This document shows positions 1-7,889 of a DNA stretch of 22,373 nt, piece after piece. The notes under the pieces were generated by a model. It made no database searches and was not told the DNA's origin. It saw only the letters and a program-made list of their open reading frames with translations. This DNA comes from a virus. Every line of letters starts with the position of its first letter. Positions within the stretch are counted from its first letter, which is position 1. The translations under genes were made by a program, and so were the position numbers. The DNA is taken from positions 1 to 22,373 of IMG/VR virus record IMGVR_UViG_3300044797_000129; one strand, 5' to 3'.

Positions 1-176
1 GGAAAGTCAAAGGAAATAGCCACATATCGTTGTATGGCGACTGCCACCGGTTTCCACCGAAGAACGAAGGTGATGATAGGCCAGTCTTTCCGAATACTTG
101 GGCGGCTACGTGGTGTGGCGAGTACAAGCGTGAGCCAGGAAGTCCGATTGATCGGCTGTGCGGAGAAACGACATGA
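1..176 (+). CDS. 3' end of a small conserved phage protein with a WCGE motif (5' partial)
   Basis: The reading frame whose first full codon is at base 3 is open from the window edge to TGA at 174-176, leaving about 57 residues. The visible part contains a Cys-His-Arg-Phe-Pro-Pro stretch (GDCHRFPP), then a Phe-Pro, then TWCGEYK. I recognise this Cys-rich 'FPP...WCGE' pattern from small phage proteins of unknown function, possibly metal-binding. Its stop overlaps the ATG of the ERF gene as ATGA, which supports it as the real frame over the competing frame with an ATG at 34. The start lies outside the window and the role is unknown. Confidence 0.6.
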   Translation, partial: KVKGNSHISLYGDCHRFPPKNEGDDRPVFPNTWAATWCGEYKREPGSPIDRLCGETT

Positions 177-1009
177 GCCAGGGAACAATTCAGGAGGCAG
201 AGTCGGTCAACGTCGGTGATGCGTGGAAGCCGGAGATTGTGGAAACGCGGGAGGCCTCTCTTGCGATCGCAACGCCACTGTCGCTGCTTCAATTGGCCAT
301 CGAAAAGAATCTGGATGCTGAGCGAATCCAGCAATACATGGATCTTCAAGACCGGATGGAGAAAAAGCGGGCTCTTCAAGAATACACAGCCGGAATGGTG
401 AACTGCCAGAAGCGAGCCGCCATCGTCGTCAAGGACAAAAAGAACGAATCAACCGGAAGCTGGTTCGCACGCCTGGAAACGGTCGCAAAAGAGATCAAGC
501 CAATCTACACCGATGAAGGATTCATCCTCGAATTCAGTGAAGCCGATTCACCTCTTGAAAATCATCGTCGGATCATCTGCGATGTGACGCACGAAGGCGG
601 TCATTGCAAGCAATTCCACCTTGACAGCAAAATTGATGACGTCGGTGCGAAAGGGGCCGCGAACAAAACAGCCGTCCAGGGCCTCGGGTCAATGGTGTCA
701 TATTTGAGGCGTTATCTAACCTTGATGATTTTCAACATCGTCGTCGCCGATGAGGACAATGATGGGCAGTCCAATGATGCATTGCTTACCGAAGAGCAAT
801 GCGCCTATCTGCGATCGAAGCTTGAGGAATGCGAAAAACTCGGGCGGGCGATCAACCAGAACAGACTAATTGCGTGGATCGCGGAAGAGCAGAAAGACAA
901 GGAGCGCGTGCAGGTTTTCGAGGACGTTCAGCAGCGATTCTACGCCAAAGCCAAAAAGGCACTGGAAGCCGAAGTCGAGAAGGCGATAAAGAAGCGGAGT
1001 GAGCCATGA
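173..1009 (+). CDS. erf: ERF-family single-strand annealing protein
   Basis: This is a 278-aa protein of the ERF superfamily, phage annealases that bind single-stranded DNA and pair complementary strands during recombination. The family core spans about residues 70-195. It includes the conserved stretch around ARLETVAKEIKPIY (99-112), a GGH turn near 142-144 and the helix GLGSMVSYLRRYLTLMIFNI (170-189), followed by an acidic ADEDNDG. The C-terminal third is charged and helical, as is usual for ERF tails. I chose ATG 173 because GGAGA lies 7 bases upstream and the ATG overlaps the previous stop; GTG 158 in the same frame is an alternative adding 5 residues. The stop overlaps the nuclease start (ATGA), so the two are probably translationally coupled. 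Family assignment is firm; activity is inferred. Confidence 0.9.
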   Translation: MSQGTIQEAESVNVGDAWKPEIVETREASLAIATPLSLLQLAIEKNLDAERIQQYMDLQDRMEKKRALQEYTAGMVNCQKRAAIVVKDKKNESTGSWFARLETVAKEIKPIYTDEGFILEFSEADSPLENHRRIICDVTHEGGHCKQFHLDSKIDDVGAKGAANKTAVQGLGSMVSYLRRYLTLMIFNIVVADEDNDGQSNDALLTEEQCAYLRSKLEECEKLGRAINQNRLIAWIAEEQKDKERVQVFEDVQQRFYAKAKKALEAEVEKAIKKRSEP

Positions 1010-1878
1010 AAGTATTCACCGAATTCGAACAACGTTCGGCTGAATGGTGGTCGATCCGTCGCGGCAGGCCAACGGCCAGCGAATTCCATCGCATCATCAC
1101 TCCAGTCCAGATGAAGCCGAGCACGTCACAGGACTCGTTCATTGACGAGTTGATCGCCGAAGAAATCGACCAGCAATATTCAATCGAGCCAGACGATGCG
1201 TATGTGTCGAAGTCGATGCAAAACGGCATCGATCGAGAAGATGCGGCGAGGGCTTGGTACTCGTTTGAAAAAGATGTCGACGTTACGAAAGTCGGCTTCT
1301 GCCTGTCGGACTGCGGGCGGTACGGTTGTTCACCAGATGGCTTGATGCCGGAGCTTCGGGGTGGTCTCGAAATCAAATGCCCGGACCTGAAAACGCACAT
1401 CCGCTGGTTGCGAAACAAGGGACTGCCGAGCGATCATCGTTGCCAAGTGCACGGCGAACTTGCGGTATCGGATTATGACTGGTGGGACTTCCTGTCATTC
1501 AGTCCATGCGATGATCTGCCGTCATTGATCGTTCGCGTCTACCCAGACAGCTTCACGATCGCGTTAAAAGACGAACTCGAACGATTCCTGGCACGTTATC
1601 AAGCGGCCCTGAAAAGCGTGCGAGAGCCAATGTGGACTAATGATGGAATTCAACTGCGATCGAAGCTCGGCGAGTGCGTCCGATTCCTATCATATGAGTC
1701 GGACGTGTATGCGGTGTCACCGAGCGGCGGAATTCATCAGTTCATTCTTCCTGGCCATCGGATGCTGACGCTCCAAGATGGAGCGGTCGGGTTAAACGCC
1801 GTGAACACTTTGGAATCCGACGCCCTTGAACAAGTCAAGGCGTTTGTGTCGATGGCGAAGGAAATGGCGTCAGCGTGA
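1006..1878 (+). CDS. YqaJ-like (lambda-exonuclease fold) viral recombinase nuclease
   Basis: This 290-aa protein matches YqaJ-type nucleases, which chew one strand of double-stranded DNA ends to feed an annealase. Visible landmarks are the N-terminal QRSAEWWSIRRGRPTASEF helix/turn (9-27), MQNGIDREDAAR (71-82) with the family Glu, GCSPDGLM (107-114) with the metal-binding Asp111, LEIKCP (121-126) with the E-x-K pair (Glu122, Lys124), and the Gln147/His149 region. This is the PD-(D/E)XK arrangement. About 80 residues at the C-terminus lie beyond the usual core and I do not recognise them. It starts by ATGA overlap with the ERF gene, the classic exonuclease plus annealase pair. Confidence 0.9.
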   Translation: MKVFTEFEQRSAEWWSIRRGRPTASEFHRIITPVQMKPSTSQDSFIDELIAEEIDQQYSIEPDDAYVSKSMQNGIDREDAARAWYSFEKDVDVTKVGFCLSDCGRYGCSPDGLMPELRGGLEIKCPDLKTHIRWLRNKGLPSDHRCQVHGELAVSDYDWWDFLSFSPCDDLPSLIVRVYPDSFTIALKDELERFLARYQAALKSVREPMWTNDGIQLRSKLGECVRFLSYESDVYAVSPSGGIHQFILPGHRMLTLQDGAVGLNAVNTLESDALEQVKAFVSMAKEMASA

Positions 1879-1914
1879 TGTCATGCGTACAGGTGTTTTA
1901 ATGAAAGAAAGTAA

Positions 1915-2907
1915 ATGCTGAAACAAGTTAGGCTACCGAAACATCACAACAAGCTCGTGACGTTCGTGCATCGCGATCAGATGCGTAAGCAAGCGTCGCA
2001 GTCGAAGGCATACGGAACCAACTTGCCCCCTATTGTATTGCCGGTCGACGGCACGAACAACATGGGCGTTTCGGTGCCGATGGATTTGAATAACAGTCTC
2101 GGCGACTGTGGAGAGGCGATGGCGTGTCATGGCGACAATATTTACACGTACATGCGAGGATCTGGACAGGAGAGCATTTTCGGGCTGACAGCAATCCAGA
2201 ATCAATACCTGAAAGTCAGCGGCGGCGATAACGGGCTCGATGAAGATCAGGTGATCAACCAGATCTGGAAAGTCGGCATCGCCGGAAATACGGCGGCAAT
2301 CATTCAAGACAACCTGGATGTCGACATCACGAACGTCGCGTTGGCTCAATCTCTAATCGACAATAATCTTTTCATTTGCATGGCATGGAGTGTGCCTGAC
2401 GATTTTCTCAACGACTTCGCCACGGGAATCGTATTTGCCGATGCGGACTCTCCAGATCCGGAGAATGGGCACTTCACCCCCGTCGCGGACGTCGGCGGTC
2501 CAAGTTCGGTGGCGTCTGATGGAACGAACGTGAATGGATTCTATCGAATCATCACATGGGGCTCATGGTGCTGGGCTAGTCCAGCATTCATCAAGTCAGT
2601 CGATCCATCATGCTTCGTTGTGTTCTCAAGCCGGCAATTCAATTCCAGCGGCCTTGATTGCAAGGGAAGGCATGTTTCTCAACAGGCGCAATATTGGATC
2701 AACATCGGAGGCAACGCGGCAATCGCGGCAAAAGTCGTCGCGATGTTTCCGCCGCTGCCGAGCCCTGTGCCTACGCCCGCCCCAGTTCCGCCGCCGCCAA
2801 AGCCAGCTCCCTTACCATCCACGTTTCCGAAATACAGCGGAACGATGCAATTCTCTCTCAATGGAACCGCTGTCAGCGGGACGGTCGATCTGACGCCATT
2901 GACATAA
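1915..2907 (+). CDS. Papain-like cysteine-peptidase-fold protein with proline-rich linker
   Basis: The product is 330 aa. The order of motifs resembles papain-like enzymes: Cys65 in NNSLGDCGEAMA (59-70), His186 in NGHFTPVADV (184-193), then a TWGS turn (214-217) where papains have their Asn-Ser-Trp-Gly. These are candidate catalytic residues, not proven ones. A Pro-rich linker (about 278-305) leads to a short C-terminal segment ending GTVDLTPLT. No signal peptide is visible. The gene follows the nuclease after a 36-base gap with a purine-rich GAAAGAAAG just before ATG 1915. It is unrelated in sequence to the replication genes around it. It may be a virion-associated or host-directed peptidase, or an inactive relative. 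A second papain-like protein is encoded at 13884. Confidence 0.65.
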   Translation: MLKQVRLPKHHNKLVTFVHRDQMRKQASQSKAYGTNLPPIVLPVDGTNNMGVSVPMDLNNSLGDCGEAMACHGDNIYTYMRGSGQESIFGLTAIQNQYLKVSGGDNGLDEDQVINQIWKVGIAGNTAAIIQDNLDVDITNVALAQSLIDNNLFICMAWSVPDDFLNDFATGIVFADADSPDPENGHFTPVADVGGPSSVASDGTNVNGFYRIITWGSWCWASPAFIKSVDPSCFVVFSSRQFNSSGLDCKGRHVSQQAQYWINIGGNAAIAAKVVAMFPPLPSPVPTPAPVPPPPKPAPLPSTFPKYSGTMQFSLNGTAVSGTVDLTPLT

Positions 2908-2937
2908 AAGCGGTTGTTCGTCGGCGGAGATTCGATC

Positions 2938-3513
2938 ATGAATGCAATACCATCTACCGTCATCGGCCTTGATGTCTCGTTGACATCAACCGGCCTGATA
3001 GCTCTTGCCAAATCGGGAGATATTGTTCGAAGCCGAGTGATCGAATCTCCGCCGTGCGGCCCGTCTGTCCGAAGCCGAATGAGGAGAATTGAAAAGATCG
3101 TCACAGAAATCAAAACCGAGATTGAGTCGCTTAGGCCGTCGATCATTTGCATTGAAGCATACAGCTATGGAAGCAACACTCCTGGTAATGCGGCCAGGAT
3201 CGAACTCGGTGGTCTGTTACGGTACGTCATTTGCGCAAACTGCGGCGAGGTCCACGAAGTTGCACCGTCGACGCTCAAGAAATTTGCATGTGGGAAAGGC
3301 AACGCGAAAGGCAAAACGCTTGTCGCTGTCGCATTGTCTCAGCGGTACGGCGTCACATTCCAAACTGACGACGAGTATGACGCTTACGCATTGGCGAGAA
3401 TGGCCTTGCAAATCGCTGGCTATGATAAACCGGCGAATGAATCACAGCGCGAAGCGATTGCGGCCGCGACACAACCAAAAGAAAAGAAGCCGAAGAAAGC
3501 GAGAGGGCGATGA
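2938..3513 (+). CDS. ruvC: RuvC-like Holliday junction resolvase
   Basis: This 191-aa protein has the RuvC/RNase H fold signature of phage crossover-junction endonucleases. The acidic residues are Asp12 in VIGLDVSLTSTGL (8-20), Glu73 in IICIEAYSYGS (69-79) and Asp145/Asp148 in TDDEYDAYALARMA (143-156). The LKKFACGKGNAKGK stretch (113-126) is typical of phage RuvC relatives. The last 15 residues are Lys/Arg rich, likely DNA contact. It would resolve recombination intermediates made by the ERF/nuclease pair. ATG 2938 has GGCGGAGA about 7 bases upstream, so I prefer it over TTG 2914 in the same frame. Its stop overlaps the next gene by ATGA. Confidence 0.88.
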   Translation: MNAIPSTVIGLDVSLTSTGLIALAKSGDIVRSRVIESPPCGPSVRSRMRRIEKIVTEIKTEIESLRPSIICIEAYSYGSNTPGNAARIELGGLLRYVICANCGEVHEVAPSTLKKFACGKGNAKGKTLVAVALSQRYGVTFQTDDEYDAYALARMALQIAGYDKPANESQREAIAAATQPKEKKPKKARGR

Positions 3514-3782
3514 ACTGGACGAAGGAATCCGAAGTGCATCTAAGAACGATCAATGAGGAGTGGCTGGAGTTCTCCGCAAAAATATTTGCCAACATCGACC
3601 CATCGTCGGCGCAGAGGGAAGAAATGCGGCGCGCCTTTTTCTGTGGAGCGCATGTAATGCTCACGAACGCCTACAACATTGGAGATGAGTCAATATCCGA
3701 AGATGATGGCGTCAGATACCTGGAAGAGCGGCTATTGGAATGCGGTGAATTCTTCAAGGGGATTGCGAGACGGCCGGCATGA
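3510..3782 (+). CDS. Small helical phage protein of unknown function
   Basis: A 90-aa, largely helical and charged protein. The central EEMRRAFFCGAHVML (37-51) resembles the MRRAF(F/Y)xGA stretch seen in many small phage proteins that lie in replication operons, none with a known job that I can name. It starts by ATGA overlap with the RuvC-like gene and ends in another ATGA overlap with the frameshifted gene that follows, so it sits firmly inside the operon. No membrane segment or metal site is visible. Confidence 0.7.
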   Translation: MNWTKESEVHLRTINEEWLEFSAKIFANIDPSSAQREEMRRAFFCGAHVMLTNAYNIGDESISEDDGVRYLEERLLECGEFFKGIARRPA

Positions 3783-3947
3783 GCACTCAGCCCATTTCGA
3801 AGTGAGGTCGTTGACATAGCTGAAAACGACACACGCGACCTGATGGAAGGCCTCGTTGCGATCCTTACCAGCTTTTCGTCTAGGTTATACGGGCAGAGGC
3901 GAGGCAGAAAGAAGGCGCTGGCGGCAATCAAGGCACTCAAGCAATGA
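3779..3947 (+). pseudogene. Frameshifted small gene resembling the C-terminus of IS607-type serine recombinases
   Basis: ATG 3779 overlaps the previous stop but the frame ends after 8 codons (MSTQPISK) at TGA 3803-3805. Skipping the T at 3803 (a +1 shift at AAG-TGA) moves into a frame open to TGA 3945-3947, giving about 55 aa with EVVDIAENDTRDLMEGLVAI and LTSFSSRLYGQRRGRKKALA. This second part resembles the C-terminal helix of IS607-family serine recombinases (pattern LTSF.aRLYGrR), without any catalytic serine domain. Without a shift, the only ATG in the second frame is 3843, giving 34 aa. The restored gene would overlap its neighbours by ATGA at both ends, which suggests a single-base indel or programmed frameshift in an otherwise intact operon gene. 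Which of these is true cannot be told here. Confidence 0.55.
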
Positions 3948-3978
3948 AGCGACCAGCGATGCAAAGCGTGAACTAACC

Positions 3979-4176
3979 ATGAAAGGCCAGTGCGTTCTCC
4001 CGTGCTCAATCGGCGGTCGATGCAGGACCACGGGACGCAAAACAGGCTCGCGTCATCGCTGGAAAGGCGGAAACGGCAGATGCCTTTATTGCGGAAAAGC
4101 ATTGAAGCAGGTTATCGGCAAAAAGAAGATTGAGAACGTCGATGCGGCGTTGATGAAAATGGGATTTGAAATCTAA
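3979..4176 (+). CDS. Small Cys-rich, zinc-ribbon-like protein
   Basis: A 65-aa basic protein with cysteines at 5, 9, 15, 35 and 38. The CLYCGKAL motif (35-42) is a zinc-knuckle half, and CVLPC with a following GRC probably supplies the other ligands. ATG 3979 has no clear Shine-Dalgarno. A 10-codon frame (ATG 3944, stop 3974-3976) ends two bases upstream and begins at the end of the preceding gene, so translation may arrive by stop-and-restart coupling. The frame is open further upstream, but those residues look like a shadow of the preceding gene. It sits 9 bases before the sliding clamp gene. Function unknown; a nucleic-acid-binding role is a guess. Confidence 0.6.
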   Translation: MKGQCVLPCSIGGRCRTTGRKTGSRHRWKGGNGRCLYCGKALKQVIGKKKIENVDAALMKMGFEI

Positions 4177-4185
4177 GGGAGCGGA

Positions 4186-5268
4186 ATGAAAGTCGATCGC
4201 AACAAGTTCACGGAAATCTTCAGTCGAGTCGCGGCTGGATGTCCAACGAAAACTACTCGGGAGGTCTTGCGTAATCTCTTATTCGCATCTGATGGCCTGA
4301 TGATCACGATGGCATCGTCAGACGGAGAAATCCATCTGAAAGAAGAATGGAACCAAGCTTGCGAACCGTGCTCGCTGCTGATCCCGGCGGCACGGATGCT
4401 GGTGATTCTGCGGGAACTCGATGGCGAAACATTGACGCTCACGGCATCGCCCGGAAAACTGCGACTCCAGTGCGGATCGTCGGATTACAAGGTCACTCTG
4501 GATGGTTCGGACTTCCCGCCGGTCCCGAGCTTTGACGCTGATCAGTATTTCAGCGTTGATGCGAAGCGTCTGGCGGATGCGATCACCAAGACCGCGTTTT
4601 CCACGGACGAGAAGTCGACGCGATATTCGCTCGGCGGAATTCAATGTGAGTTCGATTCAGTGCTGACGTTGGCGTCGACGGATTCTAAAAGGCTTTCGGC
4701 GGTTCAATTGCCGTTCGAGAAAATCAACGGAGCGGCATCAGCGAAAGCTGTCATTCCCGCGGTGGCGATGCGGATGGTCAAGGATATTCCGTGCGATGGC
4801 AACACTCTCGTTGCAATCAGAGCCAATGATGTAACCTTCAAGATCGCGACTTTGTCGGTGACGTGCCAGCAAGTGCAAGGAATGTTTCCGAACTGGCGTA
4901 AGGTGATTCCAGGCGATGAAGCAAAGCGACGAACGTCAATTCCTGTCAATCAATTTGCGAATCTCGTCAAGCGGGTTCGCGCCATGGAAACTGGAGAATC
5001 GAATGCGATCGACTTGAGTTTCGGAGAAGGAAAGCTTGTCGCGGCGAGCATCGAAAAAGACATCGGTTCAGCGGTCGATGAGATTCCAATCCCGGACGAC
5101 GGCGAAAAGATGACAATCCGTATGTCGGCTCCATACATCTCGGAAGTGCTTAAGGTTCTTGATGCGTCAACGTCCGTCGAAGTGCGATTGATGTCCAAGG
5201 AAGATCGGGTGCTTTTTGTGAGCGACAATTACCAGCACGTGATCATGTCGATACAAGCGGTCGATTAA
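4186..5268 (+). CDS. dnaN: DNA polymerase III beta subunit-like sliding clamp
   Basis: A 360-aa protein, nearly the length of bacterial beta clamps (about 366). Clamp landmarks are in order: the FPPVP loop (110-114), FSTDEKSTRYSLGGI (138-152), the TDSKRLSAV segment (165-173) equivalent to TDGHRLA, and QGMFPNWRKVIPG (231-243) equivalent to EGRFPDYRRVLP. The C-terminal end (VIMSIQAVD) differs from the usual MPMRL-type ending. A strong AAGGGAG lies 6 bases before ATG 4186. The clamp encircles DNA and tethers polymerases and other factors. No polymerase gene is in the window, so it probably engages the host replicase or phage factors such as the QLNLF protein at 7890. Confidence 0.9.
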   Translation: MKVDRNKFTEIFSRVAAGCPTKTTREVLRNLLFASDGLMITMASSDGEIHLKEEWNQACEPCSLLIPAARMLVILRELDGETLTLTASPGKLRLQCGSSDYKVTLDGSDFPPVPSFDADQYFSVDAKRLADAITKTAFSTDEKSTRYSLGGIQCEFDSVLTLASTDSKRLSAVQLPFEKINGAASAKAVIPAVAMRMVKDIPCDGNTLVAIRANDVTFKIATLSVTCQQVQGMFPNWRKVIPGDEAKRRTSIPVNQFANLVKRVRAMETGESNAIDLSFGEGKLVAASIEKDIGSAVDEIPIPDDGEKMTIRMSAPYISEVLKVLDASTSVEVRLMSKEDRVLFVSDNYQHVIMSIQAVD

Positions 5269-5271
5269 CGC

Positions 5272-5300
5272 TTGCGTGCCGCTTTCCAGTCGCATACAAA
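5272..5300 (+). promoter_or_regulatory. Weak candidate promoter before the helicase gene
   Basis: TTGCGT (5272-5277) and TACAAA (5295-5300) are separated by 17 bases in the 68-base gap between the clamp and helicase genes. They match the sigma-70 hexamers at 3 of 6 and 4 of 6 positions. The spacing is ideal but the match is modest, so this may be chance. Confidence 0.2.
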
Positions 5301-5336
5301 TCGTCAACAATAAACCTCGTGTCGGAATTCGCGTCG

Positions 5337-6734
5337 ATGCTGGACTACCAAGAATTCATTCGCGGAAAGAGAATCTATGTCGAGGATCGAGGTATTGACG
5401 GCCCGTGTTCTTCCATGAATCAGGCGATGAAAGAATTTCAATCTGAGTCGACGAGATACGTCCTCAAAAAAGGGCGTGGCGCGTTGTTTTTCGCTCCCGG
5501 ATTAGGAAAGACGATCTGTCAATTGGAGTGGGCGAAGCACGTCATCCAAAATGCGAACGGAAATGTACTCGGATTATGCCCATTGGCCGTCGCCCCGCAA
5601 ACCGACCGGGAGTTTCATAGATTCGGAATTGGAGGTGGGCGGTTTCCGATCAAGATCTGCGAATCACAGGACGATGTTGGATTCGATCAGGGAATTGTCC
5701 TGACAAACTACGAAAAGCTACACAAGTTCGATTCGTCGAAATTCGTCGGCGTCTTCGGAGATGAGTTAAGTTGCATCAAGAGCTACACAGGCAAGCTGAA
5801 GCGGCAAATGTGTTCATCATTCGCTGAAACTCCGTTCAAGCTCTCCTGTACGGCGACTCCCGCTCCAAACGACGTCCTGGAATTAGGCCAACAAGCGGAA
5901 TTTCTTGGCGTCATGCGATCAAACGAGATGATCAGTCGATGGTTCATCAACGATTCAATGCAGGCTGGAAAATACCGGCTCAGAAATCACGCCAGGGAAG
6001 ATTATTGGGACTGGGTATCATCATGGGCGGTCAGCATCGAAATGCCGTCCGATCTCGGCTATTCGGACGAGGGATATATCTTGCCTCCGATCCAAATTAT
6101 CGAGCACGAGATTGAATTCGAATCGGAGCCCGACGATGGGCGTCTGTTTGGCAATGCAACGATCAATGCGACGTCAATCCATCGCGAAAAGAGGCAATCA
6201 AACGCCGCGAGGGCGGAAGAAGTCGCGGGCCTCGTCAACGGCAACTCCGAGAAATGGATCGTCTGGTGCGATACCGATTACGAGTCGGACGAATTGAAGC
6301 GGCGAATTCGCGATGCCGTCGAGGTGAAGGGGTCGCATCCGGAACAAAAGAAGATCCGCGACATCGACGCATTCTCGACCGGACAGTCGCGGGTCATCAT
6401 CACCAAGCCGTCGATCTGCGGATTCGGACTCAATTGGTTTCATTGCCACAACGTCGCATTCGCGGGGGTGTCATATTCGTTTGAACAATTCTATCAAGCG
6501 TTGTGCCGAGTCTATCGATTTGGTCAGGTTCATCCCGTCAACATTCACGTCTGCTTCTCGCCGATCGAGCGTGCGATATGGAACGTCGTGAAGAGCAAGG
6601 AGTTGGAGCATCGGACGATGAAGCGGTCCATGAGCGCCGCGATGCGTGCCTCTCAAATGGAAAAAGTACGCGGGACACTGCGATTATCGACGTCTTCCGG
6701 ATCGAGGAAAATGGAGCTTCCATCATGGATTTGA
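5337..6734 (+). CDS. SNF2-like superfamily 2 DNA helicase/translocase
   Basis: A 465-aa ATPase of the SF2/SNF2 type common in phages. Motif I is APGLGKT (53-59), motif II is GDELSCIKS (141-149) with Asp142-Glu143, motif III is SCTATPAPND (170-179), and motif VI is QALCRVYRFGQ (387-397) with its arginine fingers. The product probably moves along DNA using ATP. The N-terminus MLDYQEFIRGKR matches the '(M)xYxEFLxxK' opening I know from related phage helicases, so I chose ATG 5337; GTG 5319 adds six residues. Neither start has a strong ribosome site. The last 10 bases overlap the methyltransferase gene. In related phages these two activities are neighbours or fused, which suggests joint action on DNA, such as modification or counter-restriction. 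Confidence 0.85.
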   Translation: MLDYQEFIRGKRIYVEDRGIDGPCSSMNQAMKEFQSESTRYVLKKGRGALFFAPGLGKTICQLEWAKHVIQNANGNVLGLCPLAVAPQTDREFHRFGIGGGRFPIKICESQDDVGFDQGIVLTNYEKLHKFDSSKFVGVFGDELSCIKSYTGKLKRQMCSSFAETPFKLSCTATPAPNDVLELGQQAEFLGVMRSNEMISRWFINDSMQAGKYRLRNHAREDYWDWVSSWAVSIEMPSDLGYSDEGYILPPIQIIEHEIEFESEPDDGRLFGNATINATSIHREKRQSNAARAEEVAGLVNGNSEKWIVWCDTDYESDELKRRIRDAVEVKGSHPEQKKIRDIDAFSTGQSRVIITKPSICGFGLNWFHCHNVAFAGVSYSFEQFYQALCRVYRFGQVHPVNIHVCFSPIERAIWNVVKSKELEHRTMKRSMSAAMRASQMEKVRGTLRLSTSSGSRKMELPSWI

Positions 6735-7834
6735 ACGCGATGTGCATTCATCAGGAAAATGGGAAGGACTTTTCGCTTTATCGCGGCGATGCGTGCGAGG
6801 TCATCAAAGGAATTCCGGATGAATCGATCGGCTTCACGATTTACTCTCCGCCGTTTTGTTCACTGTACATTTACTCCAGTTCAGAAGCGGACATGGGGAA
6901 TTGTTCGTCGATGGAAGAGTTCATTGAGCATTATAAATACCTGATTCGCGAGCAATTGCGAGTGACGATTCCAGGGCGGTTGTGTGCAATCCACGTCAAA
7001 GATTTGCCGCTCTATATGAATCGGGATGGAGCGGCGGGATTGATCGATTTTCCAGGAGAATGTATTCGGGCGTTCACGGCATGCGGCTGGACCTATCATT
7101 CACGTGTGACGATCTGGAAATGTCCAGTGACCGAGAGGGAACGCACGAACAATCACGGACTGCTGCACAAAACAATCCGGAAGGACTCGTCCGGCTGTCG
7201 CCAAGGAATGGCGGATTATTTAATTGTGTTTCGCAAAAACGCCGGAGACACGATGGTCAGCGACGTGCCAGTGCATCCAGATGGGTGTGACGGAGAGTTG
7301 GAACTGGAAGTCGATGAAGACGGCGAAGCAACTGGCAATGTTCAGTCGTCTGAGAAAAGCGTTGGCCTGAGACGTTATGTCGGCGATGAACAATTCAATC
7401 CATTGAAAAGCGATTTTCATCCATCGCCATACGCGAGAACTGGGAGGCCGAGCGAGGACGCGGGCGGAAACATGGACGCGGTTCGGGCCTCGATCACGAT
7501 CTGGCGTCGTTACGCGGAACCAGTCTGGTGGGATATTGATCAAACCGATGTCCTGAACTACAAGCCGGGGCGTTCCGAGGAAGACGAGCGTCACATTTGT
7601 CCACTCCAAATGGGAGTCATTGAGAGGGCGGTGCATCTCTGGTCAAATGAAGGCGAGATCGTTTTCACACCGTTCGCGGGAATCGGCTCTGAGCTTGTGG
7701 GGGCGATTCGGCAAAAGCGAAAAGCGATTGGAATCGAACTGAAGGAATCGTATTTCAGTACGGCCATTCATAATCTACGGATCGAAGAGAGAAAGCTGAA
7801 CGCTCCGAGACTTCCTGGGTTCGAGGACTTATGA
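6725..7834 (+). CDS. DNA N4-cytosine/N6-adenine methyltransferase (permuted, beta-type order)
   Basis: A 369-aa amino-methyltransferase. The catalytic motif IV is SPPF (41-44), preceded by the FSLYRGDACEVIKGIPDESI stretch. The SAM-binding motif I, FTPFAGIGSE (314-323), comes at the C-terminal end, followed by AIGIEL, the usual acidic strand. Motif IV before motif I is the beta-class order. SPPF is compatible with N4-cytosine or N6-adenine methylation; the target sequence cannot be read from the protein. A conserved LLHKTIRKDSSGCRQGMADY block lies in the middle. ATG 6725 has GGAG 8 bases upstream and overlaps the helicase end by 10 bases; the frame is open upstream to 6503, but that part is helicase sequence. 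It probably protects phage DNA from restriction or marks it for replication. Confidence 0.88.
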   Translation: MDLNAMCIHQENGKDFSLYRGDACEVIKGIPDESIGFTIYSPPFCSLYIYSSSEADMGNCSSMEEFIEHYKYLIREQLRVTIPGRLCAIHVKDLPLYMNRDGAAGLIDFPGECIRAFTACGWTYHSRVTIWKCPVTERERTNNHGLLHKTIRKDSSGCRQGMADYLIVFRKNAGDTMVSDVPVHPDGCDGELELEVDEDGEATGNVQSSEKSVGLRRYVGDEQFNPLKSDFHPSPYARTGRPSEDAGGNMDAVRASITIWRRYAEPVWWDIDQTDVLNYKPGRSEEDERHICPLQMGVIERAVHLWSNEGEIVFTPFAGIGSELVGAIRQKRKAIGIELKESYFSTAIHNLRIEERKLNAPRLPGFEDL

Positions 7835-7889
7835 TGGCCCTTCATTCACGAAAACAACGTTGGGAAATCTCACTCAGATAAGGAAATCT

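Noticed and set aside
34-219. Frame starting at ATG 34
   Set aside because: The third frame gives the WCGE protein with an ATGA junction to ERF, a better fit.
852-1418. Reverse-strand frame of 188 codons
   Set aside because: It lies across the ERF and YqaJ genes, whose families are clear on the + strand.
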